Assembly: GCA_030762175.1 (NCBI GenBank)
Contig: CM060841.1
Span: 11,506,501-11,570,500 of the forward strand
Direction of reading: 5' to 3'
Source: Metallyticus violacea
Taxonomy: Eukaryota > Arthropoda > Insecta > Mantodea > Metallyticidae
Length of the DNA stretch: 64,000 nt
The translations under genes were made by a program, and so were the position numbers. Shown here one piece after another: positions 61,601-64,000 of this stretch; position 1 is the first letter of the stretch; every line of letters begins with the position of its first letter. Below the pieces are notes generated by a model, which did not search any database, was not told where the DNA came from, and saw only the letters and a program-made list of their open reading frames with translations.

Positions 61601-62308
61601 CATCAGTAGGGAATGGATTTTAAGGTGTAAAATTATGGTTAGAAAGGGGAAAGAAAGATTCTGAAAACACAAACAGTTTAAAGAAAATGCTTATAAAATG
61701 CCTTTATTCAGGTTTAAACCAGATTTTTTAATGTTCTTTATTCAACACTGTAGCTAATAACAAAAATAAGGATGTTTTTGGTTTAAAAGGTGCATTTTAA
61801 AGTCTTATTTCTTTCTATAAATTTATGTTCCAAAAACAAATTATTTCTATATACATGAAATCTTATTATTGTTCCTTTGCTGGAGAAATACTGAACATAT
61901 AAATATAATTTAAATAATTCTAAGGAAGAAAATCTTGACAGATGTAACTTAGATTCATTTATTAAAAAGCAAGTTTCATTACTTGTACCATTTGTATATA
62001 ATTATTTATTTATTTTCTAACATTAAAATAGGATATATTTAATTAGGATATATAAATATATATATATATTTTTTTCTAATATTTAAATAGGATATATATA
62101 AATTTATAATTTTTAATTCCAGAAAGCAGAAGAGCTTCCACATCCGAAGTATATGTGTTAAATAATGAAAAAGCAGCAAAAGATGAAAAAAGGATGGATA
62201 TTGCCAGGAATGTAAAGCTATTTGCTAATTGTGAGGATAAAACAAATGCACCTCTATCTGCATGTATTACTGGAAGAAACACATTTTTAAGCAGAGACTT
62301 TATTGTTT
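30144..62308 (+). CDS. CFAP251: CFAP251 (WDR66) WD40 protein, 9 exons, 3' end outside window
   Basis: In characterised cilia and flagella, CFAP251 is a WD40 subunit of the calmodulin- and spoke-associated complex at the base of radial spoke 3; in insects that means sperm tails and possibly sensory cilia. Nine exons (30144-30305, 31704-31850, 32098-32201, 35633-35778, 37006-37118, 46038-46146, 48953-49085, 54295-54419, 62123-62308) join into 408 codons plus one base without a stop, all introns GT-AG with matching phases. Residues 1-54 are acidic and Ser-rich. The first propeller starts at LSWSFGLNK (about 56-64), then GHQNEVVSISADAQGKWV with TADRGDDSAVIVWD, then AGISPDAKYLV with LWLWTYGK, then VLTSTAQGSVLIWSD, then IVATGNEKGEIKFYD. 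This order and the WSFG opening match the family. The human protein is over 1,100 residues, so most of the C-terminal half lies beyond 64,000. The start ATG is the least certain point. Confidence 0.9.
31226..31313 (+). repeat. (CAA)n(TAA)n compound microsatellite in intron 1
   Basis: About 14 CAA units run directly into about 15 TAA units. The same CAA-to-TAA order forms the 3' tail of the minus-strand LINE at 43.7 kb, so this may be the tail of a fully truncated LINE copy. The rest of the 1,398-bp intron shows nothing else. Confidence 0.85.
31704..31850 (+). CDS. CFAP251: CFAP251 exon 2
   Basis: Acceptor TTTTTTTTCAG, donor CAT/GTAAGT, phase 0 to 0, 49 codons. It begins VLSWSFGLNKSV, the family-typical opening of the first propeller, and ends KLLQGH, so the GH dipeptide of the next WD repeat straddles the junction. 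Confidence 0.93.
32098..32201 (+). CDS. CFAP251: CFAP251 exon 3
   Basis: Acceptor GTTGCAG, donor CATG/GTAAAT, ends after two bases of a codon. Encodes QNEVVSISADAQGKWVMTAD and then RGDDSAVIVWD, a complete WD repeat. Intron 2 upstream is only 247 bp, apparently close to its ancestral size. Confidence 0.93.
33047..33117 (+). mobile_element. Relic of the PLE-2 leader
   Basis: About 60 bases (ACTCATAAATAATTTG, then GATACTATATTTCACTGTG, to CCCAAACTATT) match the right end of PLE-2 at 47380-47443 with few differences. The remainder of the element is absent, apparently deleted. Confidence 0.7.
33367..33577 (-). mobile_element. SINE-A copy, 5' truncated, with target duplication
   Basis: Contains the 3' end and central blocks of SINE-A but no tRNA-like head. 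GACTTAAATGAT flanks it at 33355-33366 and 33578-33589. A truncated copy with a perfect duplication means it was truncated during insertion, as in target-primed reverse transcription. Confidence 0.93.
34446..34538 (+). repeat. 36-bp minisatellite, about 2.5 copies
   Basis: AAAACATATACAG recurs at 34446, 34482 and 34518, with CAACAGTTGAAAATAG-like sequence in each complete unit. Located in intron 3, about 80 bases before a hammerhead-like box. Confidence 0.85.
34621..34655 (-). other. Hammerhead-like box of a PLE terminus
   Basis: Minus strand: CTGAAAATGAGAG, loop, CTCTTGAAACATGTTC. It matches the box of the PLE termini (CTGA-N-GATG, stem, GAAAC). No coding remains of a PLE are visible nearby, so this is probably an isolated terminus. 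Confidence 0.6.
34679..34731 (+). repeat. CA/CACG-rich microsatellite
   Basis: Imperfect CACA, CACG and CATA dinucleotide-type repeat, immediately beyond the hammerhead-like box. Confidence 0.85.
35395..35546. mobile_element. Foldback FB-1: perfect 50-bp inverted repeat with hammerhead-like box
   Basis: 35395-35444 and 35497-35546 are exact inverted copies over 50 bases (including seven-base T/A runs), separated by 52 bases. The spacer holds a minus-strand box, CTGAAGATGGGAG, loop, CTCCCGAAAC (35456-35489), with a clean 5-bp stem. The arms end in CATTCACTTACA. CACTTAC-type sequence also flanks the boxes of the PLE termini and FB-3/FB-4, placing FB-1 in the same group. It lies in intron 3, about 90 bases before exon 4. 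Confidence 0.9.
35633..35778 (+). CDS. CFAP251: CFAP251 exon 4
   Basis: Acceptor GCCTACAG, donor AATG/GTAAAT. Encodes TPICTLFSNEEMKLAGIS, then PDAKYLVIVNGEEALNIG, then LWLWTYGKDTPN, matching the family pattern in which the repeat ends W.WT rather than WD. Confidence 0.93.
36179..36279 (+). repeat. Pyrimidine tract ending in a strong decoy 3' splice site
   Basis: About 100 bases of CCCT, CCTT, TTTC and TC repeats end in TTTTTCTAG. This looks like an ideal polypyrimidine tract plus AG inside intron 4. Splicing exon 4 to 36280 would read VDVKTRQCGY and then stop, whereas the acceptor at 37005 continues the conserved protein. It is therefore a decoy rather than the real acceptor. Confidence 0.8.
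37006..37118 (+). CDS. CFAP251: CFAP251 exon 5
   Basis: Acceptor TATTTCAG, donor TGG/GTAAGT, finishing in phase 0. Encodes DALILEDFTGDVKEIIFNLE and then DTSQFMLIVENNIVFIKW. Followed by the largest intron, 8,919 bp. Confidence 0.92.
37490..38030 (-). mobile_element. LINE ORF2 C-terminal fragment in intron 5
   Basis: Minus-strand reading of about 38,020-37,840 gives SIHEHKIRTKQNYFRNK, then NLYNHLPHSIKEICEEY. This is the H..NTR ... NLPxxIK pattern that ends many LINE ORF2 proteins. Stops interrupt it. A degenerate direct repeat of period about 79 (around 37,611 and 37,690) lies in its 3' part. Confidence 0.5.
38031..40615. other. Unassigned part of intron 5
   Basis: No exon or element recognised. 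Contains a G-run near 38,177-38,188. Sequence is AT-rich and featureless. Confidence 0.4.
40616..40785. mobile_element. Foldback FB-2: about 54-bp inverted repeat without a box
   Basis: GGAGATAAACTTCC..., with CATGAATAAAATCCTACT, at 40616-40669 pairs with 40732-40785 with only a few differences, around a spacer of 62 bases. Unlike the other foldbacks no CTGA...GAAAC box is visible. About 110 bases downstream (40,898-40,965), GTACTTACGAAGCTGTAGATGA resembles sequence next to FB-1 (35,361-35,386). Confidence 0.75.
40990..42175. other. Unassigned part of intron 5
   Basis: AT-rich; no exon or element recognised. Confidence 0.4.
42193..42484 (+). mobile_element. SINE-A copy with target duplication
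   Basis: It is complete from the tRNA-like head (TCCTGGTGGTATAGTGG, GGCCAGGATC) through CTTCCTTCGGAAGG to the GTAAATAAATCAAATCAAT tail. CATGTTCATTAC-C/A-TCAG flanks it (42176-42192 and 42485-42501, one mismatch). Confidence 0.93.
42502..43545. other. Unassigned part of intron 5
   Basis: AT-rich; no exon or element recognised. Confidence 0.4.
43547..43640. repeat. Self-complementary AAT then ATT microsatellite
   Basis: About 11-12 AAT units are followed directly by about 13 ATT units and then GTT units. The AAT and ATT halves can pair into one long hairpin. The TTA/TTG half is the expected 3' tail, (CAA)n(TAA)n on the minus strand, of the adjoining LINE; the AAT half may be target sequence or a second tail. 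Confidence 0.9.
43665..44545 (-). mobile_element. LINE ORF2 C-terminal half in intron 5
   Basis: An open minus-strand frame at 44053-43724 (109 residues) contains HHTRIQNNFHRVNVN and GKILNNRLPSSIKTTKRE, the typical end of LINE ORF2 proteins. Upstream (44,350-44,060) other frames read KFLGIIINGNLTFRHHIDYI, then LAKYLNTEHLKLTYYGVIHP, the reverse transcriptase thumb region. Frameshifts separate the pieces. The 3' end is the microsatellite at 43547-43640, and a SINE-A copy abuts the 5' side. Confidence 0.8.
44566..44853 (-). mobile_element. SINE-A copy, partly truncated head
   Basis: Reads from an A-rich tail (T-run on plus) through all SINE-A blocks to CTGGCCGGGTTCGAACCTG; the first half of the tRNA-like head is missing. 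An extra 21-base duplication around TTGAGGTTCTTT occurs at about 44,695-44,725. No clear target duplication. Confidence 0.9.
45227..45449. mobile_element. Foldback FB-3 with hammerhead-like box
   Basis: About 80-base arms (45227-45310 and 45371-45449) pair imperfectly; shared words include TTTATGGTTTCACTTA and CATGTTTCATGGAC. The left arm and loop contain a minus-strand box (45297-45328): CTGAGGATGTGGAC, loop, GTCCATGAAACATG. The outer arm recurs alone at about 63,020-63,085. Confidence 0.8.
45450..46037. other. End of intron 5
   Basis: AT-rich, no element recognised, ending in the exon 6 acceptor. Confidence 0.5.
46038..46146 (+). CDS. CFAP251: CFAP251 exon 6
   Basis: Acceptor TTCTTCACAG, donor CAAG/GTATTT. 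Encodes TTALDAFIPDNTQNTYCITA, then GTYLFGTHQVLTSTAQ. Its last three bases and the first seven of the intron are one half of the target duplication made by the LINE that fills intron 6, so an identical 10-base donor region exists at 48865-48874. Confidence 0.92.
46154..48864 (+). mobile_element. LINE-2: 5'-truncated LINE filling intron 6
   Basis: Plus-strand reverse transcriptase remains occur in order: KLKKASGIDGIPGEFWS (about 46,470-46,520), SKVFTGILANRLRKQ.. (about 46,700), FQTGFRA.KRSVDNVFVIK (about 46,770-46,830), the catalytic FADD (47503-47514), and a long open part at 47935-48279. A C-terminal WREKYIEQCDKAG..CLICG cluster follows at about 48,310-48,500. The 3' end is AAATAAATTCGAATTC. 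Stops and frameshifts make it dead. AAGGTATTTC flanks it (46144-46153 and 48865-48874) and includes the exon 6 donor. Same family as LINE-1. PLE-2 is nested at 46895-47444. Confidence 0.9.
46895..47444 (-). mobile_element. PLE-2: short Penelope-like element with inverted ends, nested in LINE-2
   Basis: Arms of 105 bases (46900-47004 and 47291-47395) are near-perfect inverted copies, each with a box (46957-46989 minus; 47306-47340 plus): CTGACGATGAAGG, loop, CCTTTGAAAC. The middle, on the minus strand, retains a piece resembling the GIY-YIG end of a PLE protein (LNEHMRSIKSKHMEKSAEAY, near 47,270-47,200). About 48 bases of leader follow the right arm. TAAAAGAGATAA flanks the unit (46883-46894 and 47445-47456), proving insertion as one piece into LINE-2. 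Confidence 0.85.
48875..48952 (+). other. CFAP251: Remaining original 3' part of intron 6
   Basis: Seventy-eight bases between the LINE-2 target duplication and exon 7. With the seven intron bases before LINE-2 they reconstruct an ancestral intron of about 85 bp. Confidence 0.75.
48953..49085 (+). CDS. CFAP251: CFAP251 exon 7
   Basis: Acceptor CTTTATTTACAG, donor AATGA/GTAAGT. Encodes GSVLIWSDVPYVKSYQPG, completing the strand that begins in exon 6 (STAQ-GSVLIW), then KKIHLEHRAITTIKSINE. Confidence 0.93.
49086..49358. other. Start of intron 7, possible transposon piece hosting PLE-1
   Basis: GGATGAGTCAAAAAGTAAAG at about 49,117 looks like a DNA-transposon terminus, and the following 240 bases are GC-richer than the intron. 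The same host sequence would continue after PLE-1 at 51,205. No matching inverted terminus was found, so the identity is open. Confidence 0.3.
49373..51190 (+). mobile_element. PLE-1: Penelope-like retroelement with long inverted ends
   Basis: PLEs encode a reverse transcriptase and usually a GIY-YIG endonuclease. Here the plus strand has the RT end (LVELVDDALKF..; LPFFDIKINKNHGN; LEFGIYRKG; SLTYRLVNLPISKEKY) and a GIY-YIG part (GFYKITCKE; YVGK; RLKEHLRNVKHKQ; HHFWKDNHDIKR; ELDTWQKVYIHKYGDHL, stop at 51068). The left part (49456-49925) is an inverted copy of the right (50752-51190), including its own GIY-YIG tail (49799-49578 minus) and terminus. Each end carries a hammerhead-like box (49519-49552 minus; 51094-51126 plus). 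A leader of about 83 bases precedes the left arm. ACAGATAATTCCTT flanks the unit (49359-49372 and 51191-51204). Stops, frameshifts and an internal insertion make it inactive. Most of the RT is missing. Confidence 0.9.
50055..50271. mobile_element. 217-bp insertion inside PLE-1 with its own box
   Basis: AAGAATCATGGAAA stands on both sides (50041-50054 and 50272-50285). Removing the insert and one copy restores FFDIKINKNHGN-LEFGIYRK in frame. The insert has about 48-base imperfect inverted arms (ending CACCACTAAAA and TTTTAGTGGT) around a minus-strand box, CTGACGATAGGAG, loop, CTCCCGAAAC (50121-50153). Its last 46 bases can be read IFDITVTKVHY, close to the PLE motif FLDITVT, so it may derive from another PLE. 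Confidence 0.7.
51205..51936. other. Unassigned part of intron 7
   Basis: Continuation of the host of PLE-1; no frame or family recognised. Confidence 0.4.
51950..52245 (-). mobile_element. SINE-A copy with target duplication
   Basis: Complete head (GGTCCTGGTGGTGTAGTGG on minus, GGTTTGAACCC-like B box) and body. TTGAAGTAGGGAA flanks it at 51937-51949 and 52246-52258. Confidence 0.95.
52259..53299. other. Unassigned part of intron 7
   Basis: AT-rich, with an A-run at about 52,771-52,784 and a T-run at about 52,813; nothing else recognised. Confidence 0.4.
53300..53575 (+). mobile_element. Probable third SINE-like repeat (SINE-C), decayed
   Basis: A B-box-like TTTGAGTTTGATTCCC is followed by TTTTTCAGGGTTTTTTTC, TTAAGGCAAATGCC and GAGCTCATTTGGCC, an order common in insect tRNA-derived repeats. 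It is much decayed, with no target duplication seen. Confidence 0.5.
54064..54163 (-). repeat. CTC/TTC triplet tract in intron 7
   Basis: About 100 bases of TCC and TTC units. The minus strand reads as glutamate and arginine runs in a spurious frame. It ends about 130 bases before exon 8. Confidence 0.9.
54295..54419 (+). CDS. CFAP251: CFAP251 exon 8
   Basis: Acceptor TTAATTTCAG, donor CCAG/GTAAGG. Encodes IVATGNEKGEIKFYDKHLLL and then HAYQDFKLSPIQAISFN, a clear WD repeat with the family's KFYD ending. Confidence 0.93.
54420..55990. other. First part of intron 8
   Basis: AT-rich. A 25-bp unit (core AATATATAAGTGATAAGTG) is repeated twice in tandem at 55291-55342. No element recognised. Confidence 0.5.
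55995..56226. mobile_element. Foldback FB-4 made of two opposed PLE termini
   Basis: Arms of about 100 bases (55995-56098 and 56121-56226) are imperfect inverted copies; each contains a box (56064-56097 minus; 56123-56154 plus, the latter damaged). The arms resemble the PLE-1/PLE-3 terminus (GGACTGGTTTCAAAGAGAAT; AAAAGTAAGTGAAGCACTAG). No coding sequence lies between them. Confidence 0.8.
56227..57174. other. Unassigned part of intron 8
   Basis: An A-run lies at about 56,257-56,273. The open frame at 56289-56498 has no family likeness. Confidence 0.4.
57189..57399 (+). mobile_element. PLE-3: solo PLE terminus with target duplication
   Basis: About 85 bases match the PLE-1 leader (TCATTTAAGAACTTTTGAAA onward). 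They are followed directly by the PLE-1-type 3' terminus with box TTGAAGATGGAGAG, loop, CTCTTTGAAAC (57305-57338), ending GTGTGTTAGACGACAGATTA. TTGCTGTTATTAGT flanks it (57175-57188 and 57400-57413). No coding sequence is present, so this 211-bp unit moved or was left as a leader plus terminus. Confidence 0.88.
57483..57969 (+). mobile_element. PLE-4 fragment with GIY-YIG remains
   Basis: About 57,585-57,720 reads GCGQTYIGKTKRNN, the YIG half of a GIY-YIG endonuclease, then decays. A damaged box follows (57872-57908, TTGATGATGAGTGAG ... AAAACATGTCC). The ends are short inverted repeats (CTGATACAGAGTTGGTTTGG at 57484-57503; the near-match lies at 57945-57968). Confidence 0.7.
58090..59090 (-). 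mobile_element. PLE-5 fragment, split by a SINE
   Basis: Minus-strand pieces read KIYIGKTKGNIN (about 58,780) and, beyond the SINE, ELNKWENIYIHKLKNRLMIF (about 58,335-58,275). The latter parallels ELDTWQKVYIRKYEDHLMNF in PLE-1. Upstream pieces at 58,900-59,000 suit the end of the RT. The terminus holds a box (58139-58169): CTGATTTGGAC, loop, GTCTGTGAAACATG. SINE-B is inserted at 58357-58634. Confidence 0.75.
58357..58634 (+). mobile_element. SINE-B copy inserted in PLE-5
   Basis: Complete: head GGGTGGCCGAGGTCGTTAAG, B box GGTTCGAATACC, body with GCCGGGGAGGTACCCTAAA and TGGTGCCTCTGTAG, tail ATTAAACATCATTCATTCA. TTTCTACTGCC flanks it (58346-58356 and 58635-58645), and removing it rejoins PLE-5. 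Confidence 0.93.
59440..59900 (-). mobile_element. LINE ORF2 C-terminal fragment in intron 8
   Basis: Minus-strand pieces read NIVFKWQKKSIRSIMGLSLL (about 59,835-59,775), IIYIYHYLLYIKENLLVHT (about 59,725-59,670) and HTHNTRYVNDIDILYANLAL (about 59,658-59,600). They fit the LINE pattern LQKKAIRII, YIYE.L.Y...., H.HNTR. It is decayed by frameshifts and stops. Confidence 0.7.
59901..62122. other. Last part of intron 8, possible retroelement relics
   Basis: 60,120-60,215 contains degenerate repeats of GGTTGGCTGATT. On the minus strand, 61,360-61,270 gives AMERNLKLLERTEK-like text reminiscent of a LINE connection region, and 60,637-60,455 is an open frame rich in basic residues; neither is secure. 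AT-rich sequence with TATATA runs leads to exon 9. Confidence 0.35.
62123..62308 (+). CDS. CFAP251: CFAP251 exon 9 (last in window)
   Basis: Acceptor TTAATTCCAG, donor GTTT/GTATGT. Encodes ESRRASTSEVYVLNNEKAAK, a charged linker, and ends TFLSRDFIV, where the family has FVVRDFIVG-like sequence. One base of the next codon remains. The following exon lies outside the window; none was found between 62,309 and 64,000. Confidence 0.9.
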
Positions 62309-62781
62309 GTATGTAGATAAAATTAATTTATTTATATTTCATATTTTTCTTTTGTTGCTGTTACTACAAAGTGTTATGAGAACTGAGTAATTTTTCAGAT
62401 ACTGATAGCTTAAAAATAGTGTTATATGTTTCATTCTAAGCAAATTTTATAATAAAAGCAAATAGCAAAATTATGAAAATAGATTCAGACAAAGTAAAAA
62501 AACACTTATACCTATGCATATATATTTCATCTCCTCCCAGAGGTAATGACAATGGCAGATGAAAACAAAAAATTACCGTGATAGTGCAAATAAAATATTT
62601 TTCAGATGTAATTTAGGTGAGAATGGAATTGATTTTCCAAGTTCACAAGGAAGATGATAACAGTAATTGACTCCATTAGTAACTACATTATTGTCTAAAG
62701 AGTGCATATGAAACTGCATTAAAAGTGATTAAGGATGCATAAAATCAATGTCCTCCTTCAAAAGTTTGGAAAGTAATTCCT

Positions 62782-62813
<32 letters not shown>

Positions 62814-63519
62814 TGTATGTTGTTACTACACTTTGGCAGTTCATTCAAATACATGTTTTCATTAAAAATGCATTTCAAAGAAATGAAAAAAAGAAACAAA
62901 TCTAAATCCTTTATCTTAACAGAATATTAAAGATTTAGAATTTACTAAATTTACGTTACATGTTTAGCACACATTAGCTGCAATATTTATTCAAATTGGA
63001 ATCAAACACAGTAAAACATGCATTAATAATCTCTTCTGAGTCAAAATATTTAGAATACTCTTTATGGTTTCACTTACGTGAGATTCTATTTTATTTTTAA
63101 TTAAAAATATATTTTATAAATTTCCATCACCCACTCATCAATTATTATTCTCCACAACCAGTTTTAATGAATTATGATGTGTGCATGAATGTTGCTCAGA
63201 CAGAAGTCAAAGTGATTAATTAGTAGTGGCATTAATAAACAGAAAATAGACAAACTTTTAAAATGTCTGCTGTAAATTGAATGACAAATTTATAGGTTAG
63301 TAGTACTTGGCACATCGCTTATACTTTCTTACATCTTCAAGCAGATTAGCACATACAAAAAATTTGCAGATTATAAACATAATATAAGATTTATAAAGGT
63401 AAACTTTTATTATAATTAAAGTCTTTACTAAATTATACTTGGAAATCAGAAATGAAATTATGTGAGAATGAAACTTTAGAAGCTACAAACTTAAAGCATA
63501 ATATTTCATATAAAGAAAG
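62309..63519. other. Start of intron 9
   Basis: An A-run of about 27 lies at 62,787-62,813. At 63,020-63,085 a solo arm of FB-3 is present (AATCTCTTCTGAGTCAAAAT; TTTATGGTTTCACTTACG). No coding exon was found. Confidence 0.55.
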
Positions 63520-63793
63520 TCAATCCTGGTGGTGTAGTGGTAACCATGCTTGCCTCATAGACTCAAGGTCACTGTTCAAGCCTGGCCAGGGTTGATAAAT
63601 TTTAGGGCATAAAAATGCTAAGTATGGCTTCCTTAAGAAGAATAGTAAAGCCCTTGGTCCCATGACATAGATTCGTGGTACGTGAAAGAACCTCAGGCCT
63701 GAAAGAAGAGGTCTCTGAGCAAATCTATTGACTGCTTCAAGCCCTGTTGAATTGGATGCTAATGGCCAAATCTGTTAAAGAGAATCTTTAAGT
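63520..63793 (+). mobile_element. SINE-A copy, moderately decayed
   Basis: Head CCTGGTGGTGTAGTGGTAAC, CTAAGTATGGCTTCCTTAAG, CCTGAAAGAAGAGG and CTGTTAAAGAGAATCTTTAA appear in the right order with many substitutions. It lies in intron 9; no clear target duplication. Confidence 0.88.
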
Positions 63794-64000
63794 AAAATAA
63801 GCCTAACATAAATCTTATAAAAAAAAAGAAATAAAAAAGAAGGAAAGAAGGAAAACACAGCAGGAGAAGAAATATTACTATAATTTGTTATGATTTTAAT
63901 AAATATTTTAAGAAATGAAATATTCTGTATGGAAAATATTTCACTTCCACTAATGTTTCCCAAAGCCAAAAAGTCAAAAGTTTTTTAATATTAGTTGGTT

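Noticed and set aside
62787..62813. A-run as the tail of a processed pseudogene
   Set aside because: No coding-like sequence precedes it on either strand.

Overview
The window looks like nuclear DNA from an insect: AT-rich, with GT-AG introns of up to about 9 kb, tRNA-derived SINEs, LINE fragments, Penelope-like elements (PLEs) and a mariner-type relic. The large introns and repeat types would suit a polyneopteran such as a cockroach, termite or stick insect. That placement is inference; no sequence here proves the taxon.

Left part (1 to about 30,100): sparse. It holds a LINE tail (about 4085-5680) interrupted by a deleted Tc1/mariner element (4697-5550), and a pogo/Tigger- or piggyBac-like relic (about 6840-7250). 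On the minus strand, a convincing first coding exon of an unidentified secreted protein (8197-8301) has a TATA/Inr pair upstream. On the plus strand, a candidate promoter and short first exon lie at about 11,720-12,071, and an unexplained GC-richer open block at 16,963-17,136. Two tRNA-derived SINE families (A and B here) are present. The rest gave no supportable gene.

Right part (30,144 to the end): one plus-strand gene, recognised from its WD40 protein as CFAP251 (WDR66), a subunit of the calmodulin- and spoke-associated complex at the base of radial spoke 3 in motile cilia and sperm flagella. Nine coding exons (30141-30305, 31704-31850, 32098-32201, 35633-35778, 37006-37118, 46038-46146, 48953-49085, 54295-54419, 62123-62308) join in one open frame of 408 codons plus one base, with compatible phases and GT/AG borders at every intron. 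The 3' end lies beyond the window.

The introns are a nest of retroelements. Intron 6 is almost entirely a LINE whose 10-bp target duplication copies the exon 6 splice donor; without it the intron would be about 85 bp. A 550-bp PLE sits inside that LINE. Intron 7 carries an 1818-bp PLE with about 0.45-kb inverted ends and a 14-bp target duplication. Intron 8 carries a solo PLE terminus with its own 14-bp duplication, two more PLE fragments (one split by a SINE) and a LINE fragment. A small hairpin box, CTGA-N-GATG, stem, GAAAC, recurs 13 times between 34.6 and 58.2 kb and was not seen elsewhere. It resembles the hammerhead ribozyme core known from PLE terminal repeats, with one extra base. Several boxes lie between the arms of foldback repeats, including a perfect 50-bp inverted repeat at 35,395-35,546. 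This set of box-bearing foldbacks is the most unusual thing in the window.
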